Assembly (NCBI GenBank): GCA_949358305.1
Contig: OX442315.1
Span: 10,134,427-10,194,426, forward strand
Source: Strigamia acuminata
Taxonomy: Eukaryota > Arthropoda > Chilopoda > Geophilomorpha > Linotaeniidae
Length of the DNA: 60,000 bases
Direction: 5' to 3'
A program made the position numbers and the translations under genes. This document shows positions 30,814 to 40,974 of the stretch, piece after piece; position 1 is the first letter of the stretch, and each line of letters starts with the position of its first letter. The notes beneath the pieces were generated by a model. It was not told where the DNA came from. It saw nothing but the letters and a program-made list of their open reading frames with translations, and did not search any database.

Positions 30814-31857
30814 ATGAAGAAGAAGGGGTTCAACAAAGGGTTCGATAAGCCGCCACCAGTCAAAGAAATGGGTAGTGACATAGCTAACGCCCAGATCCAA
30901 GACAGAGCCAACGCTTTGCAGGTTATTACCGCAAATGCTGAGGCTAAAGCGGAAGAACCGAACCTACTGCTTGAAGAATTACCTCAAGTAGTCGAAGAAG
31001 AGACAGAAGAATTTCGTGTCTTCATGTGCAACGTGTCGGTTGAGAACACCAGCCGCCTATGCATGTTGCCCATGACCATAGAACGTGAGAAAATTATGGG
31101 ACTGCTAGACTCGGGAGCAGATCGTTCGTTCGTTTCCGAAGATATAGTAGAATCATTGGGTCTCACCGATACAATAAAAGGCGTAAATAAGAATGTACGT
31201 CTTAAAACCGCAAACGGATTGGCGCGTCCAAAAGGGGTTGTATTGCTGACCATGGAGTGGATCGGAAGGGTTGAGCAACACCCTTTCCTGGTTCTGCCCA
31301 CGTGCGACAGAATTTTCCTGTTGGGCCTAGACCTCATGGCAATAATGGAAATACAACCAAATCCAATAACAAAATCTTGGAATTATATCAGAAATGATAA
31401 GGAAAGACCCGCAATTGTCGTGCCACCAGCTCTTGTAAAAGAAGCGGCCGACAAGACACAGTGGGAGAAAGGCCTAAAGAAATTCGTTCAAGACTACGAC
31501 TTTAAAGCATTCGTAGCAGAATTGCAACGGGACAATGTAGTGGAAACGCTTGTCGCCGACGCCGCTTTAGAATTAAATGAAGCGGCAGCCCTACGAAGGG
31601 TCCTACTTAAATATGAGGGGATTCTGTCGAAAAAACCGGGCCGAACGAATAGGGCTATTCACGAAATTAAATTGACGGATAATAAACCTATACGAGTTGC
31701 GTATAAGAGAATGAACCCGCAAAAACGTGAAATAGTGCAAAAAATGTGCAAAGAAATGCTGGACAACGGTATTGTCTCCGAGGCCCAGGGAGAATACGCG
31801 ACGCGAGTTGTGCTCGTGATGCGCCCGGGCTCGGATCCGCGTCTATGCATTGATTAG
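30814..31857 (+). CDS. Pol: protease and start of RT (gypsy element)
   Basis: 347 codons. The retropepsin active site is LLDSGADRSFV, with the catalytic Asp at residue 99, and the second signature IFLLGLDLM follows. RT begins in the last 80 residues (IRVAYKRMNPQKREIVQK, then DNGIVSEAQGEYATRVVLV). The frame is ended by a TAG (31855-31857) inside the conserved CID-x-RPLN motif, where an aromatic codon is usual, and the same frame continues at once. This is one nonsense change in a single pol gene. Confidence 0.88.
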   Translation: MKKKGFNKGFDKPPPVKEMGSDIANAQIQDRANALQVITANAEAKAEEPNLLLEELPQVVEEETEEFRVFMCNVSVENTSRLCMLPMTIEREKIMGLLDSGADRSFVSEDIVESLGLTDTIKGVNKNVRLKTANGLARPKGVVLLTMEWIGRVEQHPFLVLPTCDRIFLLGLDLMAIMEIQPNPITKSWNYIRNDKERPAIVVPPALVKEAADKTQWEKGLKKFVQDYDFKAFVAELQRDNVVETLVADAALELNEAAALRRVLLKYEGILSKKPGRTNRAIHEIKLTDNKPIRVAYKRMNPQKREIVQKMCKEMLDNGIVSEAQGEYATRVVLVMRPGSDPRLCID

Positions 31858-33564
31858 CGCCCATTAAACGCGGTGACGGAGATAGATCCCATACAGATGC
31901 CGTCTATCGAATCCATTTTGAGAGAGCTTAGCCCCTTTTCTTGGGTTACGACGATGGATCTGTCAAAGGGATACTGGCAAGTAGAAATGAGGCCAGAGGA
32001 TAAACTAAAGACAGCATTTTACTCGCCAATTGGACGGTTGATGTTCAACGTCATGCCGTTTGGTTTAGTGAATGCTCCCAGTACCTTTCAGAGACTAATC
32101 GAAAGCGTATTGGGTGATATCCTACATCAGTTTGTGTGGGCATACCTAGATGACATAGTTATTGCCTCAAAAACATTCGAAGAGCACATTGAGCACATCG
32201 ACCAAGTGCTCACCCGGCTGGCAAAGGCTGGGTTGCATGTACATCCAGGAAAAAGCAAATTTTGCCGTAAAGAATTAGCTTTCCTGGGTTATCGCATTGG
32301 TGTCAACGGGTTAGCAATTGGCCCCGAGAAAATTGATGCGATTCATCGTTTTCCACCCCCCGAAGATGTTAAGGGGGTTCAGAGGTTTATGGGGATGATA
32401 AACTTCTTCGGCAGACTCTTACCGGGTCTTGCTGAGGTCGCAGCTCCAATAACCGACCTCCTGAAAACTGAAATGGAGTTCGAGTGGACAAACGAGTGTG
32501 ACATCGCATTTAATGCGATAAAGAGGATGTTGACAGAAGTGGGAGTCATGCCTCTACCCGACTTAAACCGGCCGTTCATATTACATACGGACGCCAGCAG
32601 AGTTGGGTTGGGAGCCGCATTGCTCCAAACACACGTGCGCGACGGAGTCGAACAAGACCTGCCGTGCATGTTTATAAGTCGCAAACTCCAAGGCGCTGAA
32701 AAAAATTACAACGCCACAGAGTTGGAGTGTTTGGCAGTTGTGTGGGCTATAAGGAAATTCAGAGATTATCTCGAATATACCAAATTTGTAGTCCACACAG
32801 ATCATCAAGCGTTACAATGGCTGATGAAATTAAAGGAGCCAGCTGGTCGACTAGCCAGATGGCAGTTAGAACTAATGGCATGCGACTTGACCATTCAATA
32901 CAAGCCCGGCAAATATAACGTCGTGGCTGACGCTCTGTCACGAGCACCAGTGTCAGATCCTATCGACGCTGACGATGATGGCGAGGATGATTCCCGCATC
33001 ATTTACTGCCCAACGAGTTGTCACCGTTGGGATTTAAGGAAAATGAATGAAATTCCTACCGCGTCTCCAGCAGATGTAAAATTCTGTGGATTCTGGACGC
33101 GGTTATACCAACCCGCTGCGAACAATTACCCAGATGCAAAGAAGGAATTTAAGCTAGAACAGAGAATAAATGACCCGCTTCTAAGCACCTTCCACGCTCA
33201 TGTCGGCAAGCAAATGCAAAGCAATCCCCCGACAAGGGAGGAAATAATTGTGCAACAAAAATTAGACAAAAAATGTCAGGACAGAGCTAGATTCGTACTG
33301 ACGGGAAAATATCCGCCCAATCTGACCAGAAGGCAGAAGCGCCGTTATGCACACGAATCCATAGATTACCTATTGGATGACGGCCTTTTGGTGAAACATC
33401 ACCCAAATCACCAAGATGACTTGAGTGAAGCAGACACCGCAGTAAAGGTAGTAATACCTGCCTCCTTAATTGGTCGTATACTGTGGTTGTTACACGGGCA
33501 CCCGCTTGCTAGCCATGCGGGAGTAAGCAGAACACTACACAGCTTTTTCACTGGACAGGGATGA
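31858..33564 (+). CDS. Pol: RT and RNase H (gypsy element)
   Basis: Same frame as the preceding protease, from RPLNAVTEIDPI. RT motifs are complete: TMDLSKGYWQVEM (first catalytic Asp), MPFGLVNAPSTFQRL, and YLDD at 32143-32154. RNase H follows with HTDASRVGLGAAL, ELECLAVVWAI, HTDHQALQW and VADALSRAP, so all four acidic residues are kept. A linker leads to the integrase zinc domain (HPLASHAG). The frame stops at 33564 where integrase continues in another frame (one base lost near 33550). Apart from the flanking lesions this would be an active enzyme. Confidence 0.92.
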   Translation, partial: RPLNAVTEIDPIQMPSIESILRELSPFSWVTTMDLSKGYWQVEMRPEDKLKTAFYSPIGRLMFNVMPFGLVNAPSTFQRLIESVLGDILHQFVWAYLDDIVIASKTFEEHIEHIDQVLTRLAKAGLHVHPGKSKFCRKELAFLGYRIGVNGLAIGPEKIDAIHRFPPPEDVKGVQRFMGMINFFGRLLPGLAEVAAPITDLLKTEMEFEWTNECDIAFNAIKRMLTEVGVMPLPDLNRPFILHTDASRVGLGAALLQTHVRDGVEQDLPCMFISRKLQGAEKNYNATELECLAVVWAIRKFRDYLEYTKFVVHTDHQALQWLMKLKEPAGRLARWQLELMACDLTIQYKPGKYNVVADALSRAPVSDPIDADDDGEDDSRIIYCPTSCHRWDLRKMNEIPTASPADVKFCGFWTRLYQPAANNYPDAKKEFKLEQRINDPLLSTFHAHVGKQMQSNPPTREEIIVQQKLDKKCQDRARFVLTGKYPPNLTRRQKRRYAHESIDYLLDDGLLVKHHPNHQDDLSEADTAVKVVIPASLIGRILWLLHGHPLASHAGVSRTLHSFFTGQG

Positions 33565-34874
33565 AAAAAGATATTGCTCTTTTTGTCCACCAATGTCAGC
33601 GATGTCAAGCGTGCAAGCCAAGGAGTAAATCACCATTCGAAACTATTTTCTTAGGCCCTTACGCGCCTTTTGATTGTTTAAGTGTCGATGTGATGGGCCC
33701 AAAACCCGTTACGGGAAATAAAAACGCGTACATTATCGTAATAATGGACGTGGCGACTCGTTGGCCCGAGTTGTACGCCGTCGCGAGACCTTCAGCAGAA
33801 AAAATCGTTGAATGTATCTACGACGTGGCGTTACGTTACGGACTTCCACGTAAAATAATATCCGATAACGGACCCCAATTTATCTCGAAAATTTGGGGTA
33901 AGTTTTGTGAGAAATTCGGGATTGTGGCGTCACATACTTCGACCTACAATCCCAGAACAAATCCCGTTGAGCGACTCAACAGGGACATTAAATATGCACT
34001 AAGCATATTCACTGACATCCACAATAGGTGGGATGAATACTTGAGGGAGATCGCGTTCAGCATACGAACGACGGTCTCAAGGACGAGAGATTTTTCTCCG
34101 GCCTACCTCAACTTTGCCCGAGAGCTACGAGTGCCTTGGGACCCACGAGTGGCAGAGTCGGTAAATGTAGTGGACCCTGAGAAACCACATGAGTACGTGT
34201 ATAAATTGGAACAAACAATTTCGAGCACATACAAGCATATGATGGCGCAAATTTTTAACATGCGCGACCGCATTTTACAAGATAAAAGCGGTGGAAAATT
34301 TGTGAATTTCGAGATCAATGATTTGGTGTGGAAAGATACACACATCCTCTCAAATGCAGCGAGAGGAATTACCGCCAGCTTGGCCGACAAAAGAGACGGT
34401 CCGTATGTGATCATCGGCAAGCATGGCGGTAACGCATATAAATTGCGTAAGCTCGAGGATAATACCGAGCATAAATCGATCCAAGTACGAGAGTTAACTC
34501 CGTACATTCCGGAATTCCCGCAAGAAATGTGGGCCAAGGGCCAAGTCAAGTCCAAAACTGACGGCCAAATCGTCGATATGTTCGCTGGCGAGTCGGAAAA
34601 AGCACCGCCAAGCGACAACGAGGAGTATTTCGACGCCCCTTCACCTCCGGTAAACGAGATCGTTGAATCCGTTCCAGATCCAATTTTGGTCGGGGGGGAA
34701 ACAGGAGAAACTCCTGAAACAAACACAAAAAACACGGATAAAAAAGAAAAGAAACATGAGGAGGTACAGACACAAAAAACAACAAAAAATATCGTACCTG
34801 TCTCAGCCCATCACCTGCGGCCCCGTAGAAGTAATCTGTTTATAAAAGACGGAAAGGTCGTAGGAAAGGAGTAG
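33561..34874 (+). CDS. Pol: integrase (gypsy element)
   Basis: Begins MKKDIALFVHQCQRCQACK, the CC half of the HHCC zinc module; the histidines are at the end of the previous frame. The DDE core is visible: Asp in DCLSVDVMGP, Asp in KIISDNGPQF, Glu in NPVERLNRD. C-terminally there is a GPY/F-type module (RDGPYVIIGKHGGNAYKL) and a charged, low-complexity tail (KNTDKKEKKHEEVQ). No chromodomain is seen. Confidence 0.92.
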   Translation: MKKDIALFVHQCQRCQACKPRSKSPFETIFLGPYAPFDCLSVDVMGPKPVTGNKNAYIIVIMDVATRWPELYAVARPSAEKIVECIYDVALRYGLPRKIISDNGPQFISKIWGKFCEKFGIVASHTSTYNPRTNPVERLNRDIKYALSIFTDIHNRWDEYLREIAFSIRTTVSRTRDFSPAYLNFARELRVPWDPRVAESVNVVDPEKPHEYVYKLEQTISSTYKHMMAQIFNMRDRILQDKSGGKFVNFEINDLVWKDTHILSNAARGITASLADKRDGPYVIIGKHGGNAYKLRKLEDNTEHKSIQVRELTPYIPEFPQEMWAKGQVKSKTDGQIVDMFAGESEKAPPSDNEEYFDAPSPPVNEIVESVPDPILVGGETGETPETNTKNTDKKEKKHEEVQTQKTTKNIVPVSAHHLRPRRSNLFIKDGKVVGKE

Positions 34875-35349
34875 AAAACGTTACGAGTCGATGGCGACGC
34901 TGAAAATAAAAAATTGATCGATCGACAGCGCTAGCCATCAAAATCCGAGACTCTGAAAAAATTTCGCTAAGTCCAACAAGCGATATCGGTCGAATTCACG
35001 TCACAAGATGGCGTGGAAGCGCGGGACCCGTAGCAAAATTATCGGCATGGGTCGGATACCGCGTGCAAAGGACCCCGTAGCAGCAATCGCGCACGGGAGT
35101 AGAAACAAAGGAGCCCCGTAGCGTAACATGCGCACGGCTGCTGCGCACAAGTCATAAACACCTGGTTCTGGAGTAAATTACCCAGAACCCACCACGATAG
35201 CCTCGTTTTCACCCGGACTTCCGCTAAATCAGCTGATCGTCGTCCACACGTGATACACTTCGCGTTTGTTTCAAACCGAGTTTTTTATCCAATTTACGAG
35301 GAGTTTTAATCATTTTTATCGTGGTCTGACTGAACGCGCAATCCTCACG
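34875..35349 (+). other. Region between pol and ORF3 with a repeated CCCGTAGC word
   Basis: Non-coding, GC-rich. The word CCCGTAGC occurs three times (35027, 35074, 35115) in similar surroundings rich in GCGCAC/GTGCGC. It may be an RNA structure or splice control region upstream of the ORF3 exon; the function is unknown. Confidence 0.35.
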
Positions 35350-38300
35350 ATGGCTGAGGAAGGAGGGGACGAGGAAATGCTTGAAATAGAGCATAATGCG
35401 GACGAAAACTGGGACCAGGACGTTAATATGGTTCCACCCGATCAGGTAGTAGTCGGCATCGGCGCACGAGACTCAGCTCCGTGCTGTTGAATAAAATATT
35501 ATGTTTGACTAATACCTGACATGAACGCTCTGCGTTCGCAATAGTGTATAATTGATGTATTAATATCCACGATCGCGAGAGCGATTGTTTTTTCTCCCTA
35601 TTGTTTGTTTTCAAGGACGCGATCGCAGACTCAATGTCGCCTCGCTCCTTGAAAATGACTCACGACGATGTGAACGTGACAAAGGAAACGAGCTTCTTTT
35701 ATATTTCCAAGAATGGGAATAATTTAGCAAACAGATTATTAAATAATTTATAGGACTTTAATTCCTACTTTGCATTCGTCATTTTGTTCGTGAATTTTCT
35801 CCGATGATTCTGATCAGATTCGCTTTTAAATTCGATTTTACTTCCGAATTTTGGGAATAGTTTTAGACAAATTTATTTTTACGATTAATTTACGAAGAGA
35901 ACATTTATTTACATGTTCTCTATTGTCATTTGGGATTTTTACGAACGATTTCGCGAATTTATTTGTTTAATACGTATATACAATTTAATTTTAAATTAAA
36001 TAATCCGAAGAGAATTTCCGGATTAATATGCTCGATTCCGTCGCGTAGCTATCATTGGACGTGAGCCAGATGTGCCAAGAAGACTCTTTTCTTCCTGACA
36101 AGGACGAATCAATGAACAGGAATCGGACTCGACGAACGGCCGCACATTTTGGCGACGTTCCTCGAGCCCACCCTTATTTATCTCCGTGTTATTGGCAATG
36201 TTAGTAATTATTTTGTTTTCCATCATTGCAGATGGAGCTCCGGAACACGTGGGGAGCGCTCAGCCCCGCATGCATTGTGCGGGCCGGCATTTATCGAGGC
36301 GTCTTGCCCGATTTTCTCCGCCGTTGTTTTGGCAGTGATGCCAATCCATATCGCATTCGCGTATTATTTTCGCGCGCCCTCGCCAAGCGATGGGTAGGTG
36401 ACTGCTCTCTCCTGGATGCATTTCCGGAGTCGGTTCGAGCTGTTGTCGCTGCAGAGTTAGCTCGCAGCGACGACCCAAAGTCGCCAATCTTCCACTCGGC
36501 CCTGTCGAGCCAATACTCCGGCAGGCCAGTGGAGGAACATGTATTGTTCGCGTGGCAAGCGGCCGAGACCGAGGAGGCCCGCGAAGAAGTGTACCAACAC
36601 TACCGCCAGCAGCTAATCGACACTGCGCCGGCGGTTGCAGAGCGTGTCTTGCAGGACGAAGGCATGAGTACCGCAGACATACATCTATGGTGCGAGCAGA
36701 TTCGGCGAGGAGAAGTTACGCCACAGTGGCGACCGAGAATGGGGATTCTCACGTCACAAGCCGAAATGTGGCAGTTACATTATTTGGGAATTCTCGGTCC
36801 CAAATATAATTTCCCACGAAAGCGCAAGCGCTCCAAGGGAACCGGGGGCAGCGAATCGCGTTCCCCGGGTCGGTCGAAGAAACAGTGCGTCGAAAGGCAC
36901 TCGACCGTAAACGATGGAGCCGGAACGTCAGCGCAGCCACCGCGCGACTCCGCGAATTACACCAGACCAAGGGTGTTTGTCAACCGTCAGATGAAAGACG
37001 GTAAGGAGACGAGAGAGGTGTGGATCTCGGGCGACGAAGAGCGAGTCTCTCGTCCCCGTGCCGGCAGACGTCCGCTGACTCATCGCGAGCAGCGGAAACA
37101 AGACCGCAAAGAGCGGTATTTCGCTCGCTGCGAAGCGCGGGGAATTCCCCTTCCCGAACACGCTCTCAAAGCAATCGAAGCGAAGGAAGCAAGAGAGGCA
37201 CGATCGAAGTCGAGTGGCAGATCTTCCGGGGAGCGTCGCGTCCTAGCGCCAGACACGCGGGACCTTCGCGAGATCATCACTCAGATGAAACGCAAGAAAT
37301 TGTCGCGTTTCGACCCCGCGATGCAGCACGCCCGCAAGATGGGCATCGTCGAGGATGGTACCGTGATTCCACACGAAGTGGCACGGTGGTTGAGCGAATA
37401 TGTGAATTCGCGACCCACGGCCGTCGTTCCGCCGACGAGCACCGTTACGCCCGCTCCGGCGCCTCAAGTCACGGCGACTGAGGTGCAAGCGATGCTGCCG
37501 TTGCCGGCACAGCAGACATTGACGCTGCCGCCGCCGACGCAGCCTCCGCCTCCGCCGCCGCCGCCGCCGATGCCAGGTTCGAGCACTACGCCGGACTTGG
37601 CCGTCGACGACTGTGCGGGAATGCCATAACGCCCGGCCGGAGAATACTACCCGAGCACGGCAAGACACGACCGCACAGCGATGTGGTATGAACAGCGTGA
37701 CGAAAACGCACGGCTAGCTCGAGAAGCAGCCAATCCATCGGTCGAAGAGCTCTTAGCCTTCTCATTCGTGATGGAGGACCCGAGAGCCGCCGCCGCTGCT
37801 CTGCAGGGCGCCGACGTCACTCAGCGCCATTTCATCGAGTGGGGAATTTCGATGATGCGACATCACTCGCGTGCGTTCGCTGAGGATTCCGACCGCAGCA
37901 ATCCAGTAAACCGCCGTCGTCTGCAGCTGGCCTTGACCGAAATCATGGTCCAGCTGTTAACCCCTTCGCTCTTTGGGGTCGGGCGACAGGCGATGGCCTG
38001 CTGGTCCGTCGTAGACCGAGAAGGTGTACAGGTACCTCGTGCACTTGTTGGGGAATGGAGCGCCATTCTCCCCAACCCGGCGATGACTCGATTCGAGCTG
38101 ACCCGGGACGTGGTGAACCCCGAATGGGAGGGGTACAAGTTGCGGAGCATGGCCTTCCGCCACGCCGTTACCACGTGGGCACCAACACCGTCATCGCAAC
38201 CATGCGCGATGATGGTTACGAGTGAGGAGCCGATGGAGAGCGACACCGCCTCTTCGGCTGCCTCACGTGGAGCCCCGACTCCACCACCGCCGCCGCCACC

Positions 38301-38976
38301 GATGCCACCAGCGGCGGCACCACAGACACCCGTCCTATCAAATGCGGCGGGTAAGCCGAGACGCTTGTTATGTCGGACGCCACCAACGCTGTCCGCCGCT
38401 CGTCAGAGCCTGACGCCTCCCGCTGCCCAACAAGCGCGAGAAGAGACGGTCAAGCAGGCGGTAGTTCCGAAGAGCGCCAAGCCAGCGAAAGCGGCGAAGC
38501 CTCAGACGAACTATTATGAGAAGTTATGTGACGAGTTCTCTCAACTGTCGATGACGACAGCAACGCGGAAGTTCATCCTCGCTCAGAGAGACAATGGGAA
38601 ATCGGTTTTCGTTTGGTTGCACAACCAGGTGCGCCAGACCACCGATTTGATCCTCCATCAGCGTTTGCTGAGGGCCCACCGTGCGCCTCGAACGGCCGCG
38701 GAAGCGAATGCGATCCGGCACACCAATTCCGGGTTTTCGGCATTCATTCCGCGGGTTTGGCTGCACGAGAGGAGACGTGCCCCGTATGAGCCCGCCGGCG
38801 GCCACGAATTGTGCTTCATTTCAGAGCACGAGGACCCCCGCAACCAGTCTTCGGCCTTGGTTGGAGATCTGGTTTTGCCGCCCGGCGTTGTGCCGCCCGG
38901 CGCTGAGCCGCCCGTCCCTGGAGTGAGTTTCGCCCAGGCGATGGATCCAGCGTCGGGTTCCAGCAAGAAGGATTGA
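35350..38976 (+). CDS. ORF3: unknown extra protein of the gypsy element (spliced, one in-frame stop)
   Basis: Located after integrase, where retrovirus-like elements carry env, but with no signal peptide or membrane span. The proposed first exon is 35350-35445 (MAEEGGDEEMLEIEHNADEN, 32 codons) with donor CAG followed by GTAGTA. The intron is 35446-36231, ending TTTTCCATCATTGCAG. The second exon starts with ATG 36232 (MELRNTWGALSPACIVRAG), and the phase is 0 on both sides. The frame reaches a TAA at 37627-37629 and then continues open in the same frame through 37681 (MWYEQRDENARL) to 38976, giving roughly 945 residues without the stop. Features: a nuclear-signal-like PRKRKRSK, long Arg-rich segments, two proline runs (near 37540 and 38280) and a conserved C-terminal region with two VWLH boxes and LLRAHRAP. 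A homologous region exists at 48518-48985. No family is recognised. Confidence 0.7.
35446..36231 (+). other. Putative intron of ORF3 (786 bp)
   Basis: GT-AG bounded, AT-rich from 35650, and ends with a clear pyrimidine tract and CAG. It joins two in-phase frames. Splicing is inferred, not shown. Confidence 0.5.
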
Positions 38977-39001
38977 TCGCTCCGAACACGCGCGGTCAGA
39001 G

Positions 39002-39015
39002 CTGGGAGGGGGACG
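39002..39015 (+). other. Polypurine tract
   Basis: CTGGGAGGGGGACG, directly against the right LTR. This is the plus-strand primer site of the gypsy element. Confidence 0.75.
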
Positions 39016-40007
39016 TGTGGTGACCCGACTGGGGTGGGGCACGAAGAGTTTCTCTCGTGGCCTACATACGGGTAAAGAAGGGGAGTCGCACGCGCGCCTC
39101 CCTTCCCTCAGAGCATTGACATCCAGTCAATGGACGGGCGTCTGCCCTGGGGGAGTGGGGGAGATTCGTCTTCTCCACCATTGGGTGGCTTTAGTCACCT
39201 GTCACCCCCCGCTTTGTGCAAAGGAATTTGCCTTGCACTGAGCGGGCAGAACCAACACAAAAATCAACCAAGATACACGTAAAAGCCAAACGTCCTAAAA
39301 CGATCAAGCCTAAGTACAAAGACTTCAGGAGTGACCTAGGACAAGGGACTTCCAACGTGAGTACGATTGATTTGTGTTAACCTCCGCAGAGTAACCTGCG
39401 AAATAAGATTACCACACTATTTTAGCAAGCCAGCTAGAAATAGTAAACCTACTCCAATTTAGCGAGTTGTGCAGACAAACGGTCGCACAAGCCTAAATTG
39501 CAGTAACCACGACGAGCGTTCCCGCCGCTGTGTGTTTCGCCGGGAACCACCAAGCGTCCGCCGCTGTGTGATCGCCGGACACCTAAACAAAACCCTAAAA
39601 CCTAGACAACAGCCGAAGTAAGACCTTTTAGGCATTCACTCGCGCCCGACCAGCGTGAGCCCGAAGGACCGACCAGGAAACGAGAGACGAGGACGCCATT
39701 CATTGCCACGCCGGCCCAAGACAACACCACGTTGCCACGCGGACGCCATCTTGGATCCACAGCGACAAAGGACGACCTCGACCAGTTTCCCGCCAACTTC
39801 ACACACCTTTCCTTTTACCTTTATTCCTTTACATATTTTATCCCTTTTAACTGTACATTCCCGTATAATAAATACATTTATTATATTTACCATTTTACAT
39901 TGTTTGCCGTCTCACATTCTTTGGGTAACCGCTTGATTAAAGCGGTATTGCGAGATTAGAGAGTGACTCATACCACGTATCAGCGACAGACCGAGTTGAG
40001 CGCGACA
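39016..40007 (+). repeat. 3' LTR of the 13.3-kb gypsy element
   Basis: Matches 26698-27691 and ends GAGCGCGACA. It has several small indels relative to the left copy and one strongly diverged block after AGCGGGCAGAACCAACACAA. Confidence 0.92.
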
Positions 40008-40043
40008 CATTGTCATATGGGAGTTGTGGTCGTCACCGTCACA
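40008..40043 (+). repeat. End fragment of the 9.4-kb element's LTR family
   Basis: CATTGTCATATGGGAGTTGT and the following GGTCGTCACCGTCACA repeat the last 36 bp of the 1,910-bp LTRs with a few changes. It is not followed by that element's primer site. The gypsy element is therefore joined directly to an LTR remnant of another family. Confidence 0.8.
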
Positions 40044-40537
40044 CACATTTCTGATCGAAACCTTAAGAATAACTTTATTCAGGACTTTTTATCAGTTTTA
40101 CTTAAAATACAGCTAAAATACCACGATAATGGCGCAACAGCGTTTTCTGGTGGGAAAAGAGGCATTTATAGCTCTTTTAATTTGTCACATCCTGACTGTG
40201 TTTTATCTTTTTTTATTGTTGATTTTATTAATTTTTATTGCAAAATGATAGTTTTCATTTCAGACATTCAAAACATATTTTAAAAGATTGGAAATATCCA
40301 AACAATATTTCCATCTGAAAGAAAACTGATTGTAAATATAATATTTTAAACAACAAATGTACAATTTATTTGAAATATTAGATTTCACCTTTAAGATTTA
40401 CTACTAATCTCCAAAAGTGTGGAAATGTATAAATATTTACAACACATTTCCAACAAATTTTCTCATAATAGGAAATTCCAAATTTCCATGTTAATTTCCA
40501 ACTTGGAAATGTTTGGAAATTTACTTTTTTTTCAGTG
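40044..40537. repeat. AT-rich MITE-like segment with a CACTG-type right end
   Basis: No gene. The 3' half has repeated GGAAAT/ATTTCC words and ends CTTTTTTTTCAGTG, which read inverted is CACTGAAAAAAAAG, similar to the termini of the CACTGC elements elsewhere in the window. No matching left end is found; it is probably lost. Confidence 0.4.
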
Positions 40538-40680
40538 ACCACTGCACTGCAATATCGGTATTAGCCAAAAGAAAGAACTGAGTTCACTTTATTGACGTCA
40601 ACAAAGTAATAATTTTAATGTTTTTTCCATTTTTTTTCTGTTTTTTTTTTTTCTTTTTTTTCAATTTCTGTTTTAACAAG

Positions 40681-40853
40681 TAAAAATCATATAAAAAGAA
40701 GTACAAACCAAATAAAAAGACGTAGAAATCAAATAAAAAGACGTAGAAATCAAATAAAAAGACGTAGAAATCAAATAAAAAGACGTAGAAATCAAATAAA
40801 AAGACGTAGAAATCAAATAAAAAGACGTAGAAATCAAATAAAAAGACGTAAAA
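40681..40853. repeat. 21-bp tandem repeat
   Basis: About eight copies of GTAGAAATCAAATAAAAAGAC, the central six almost exact. It is open when translated on the minus strand only because 21 is a multiple of three. Confidence 0.9.
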
Positions 40854-40974
40854 AGCACACAAGAAAAAGTTAAAATCACCTAACAAAGTGAAAATCACTT
40901 ATTATCAAATGAAAATGACCTAACATAGTGTGAAAATCACCTAAAAACAAGTAACAACATATAAAAGCAGTAAA

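Larger units (their letters stand above)
26698..40007 (+). mobile_element. 13.3-kb Ty3/gypsy retrotransposon with an extra gene in env position
   Basis: LTRs of 994 bp (26698-27691) and 992 bp (39016-40007), TG to CA. Primer site TGGGGGCCTGTTCGGGAT lies at 27694, close to the tRNA-Pro type. Polypurine tract GGGAGGGGGACG ends at 39015. Gene order is gag, protease-RT-RNaseH, integrase, then a large additional ORF. Four lesions break the genes: a gag frame change, a TAG in RT, a frame change before integrase and a TAA in the extra ORF. The flanks do not show a target duplication: the left flank is a decayed protease and the right flank matches the last 36 bp of the 9.4-kb element's LTR. Confidence 0.93.

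Noticed and set aside
36226-37668. Long shadow frames opposite ORF3
   Set aside because: Explained by the high GC of ORF3; codon structure and the ORF3 homology support the plus-strand frame.
40584-40898. Long minus-strand frame with repeated VFLFDFY
   Set aside because: It is only the translation of the 21-bp AT-rich tandem repeat; the unit is a multiple of three, so openness is expected without coding.
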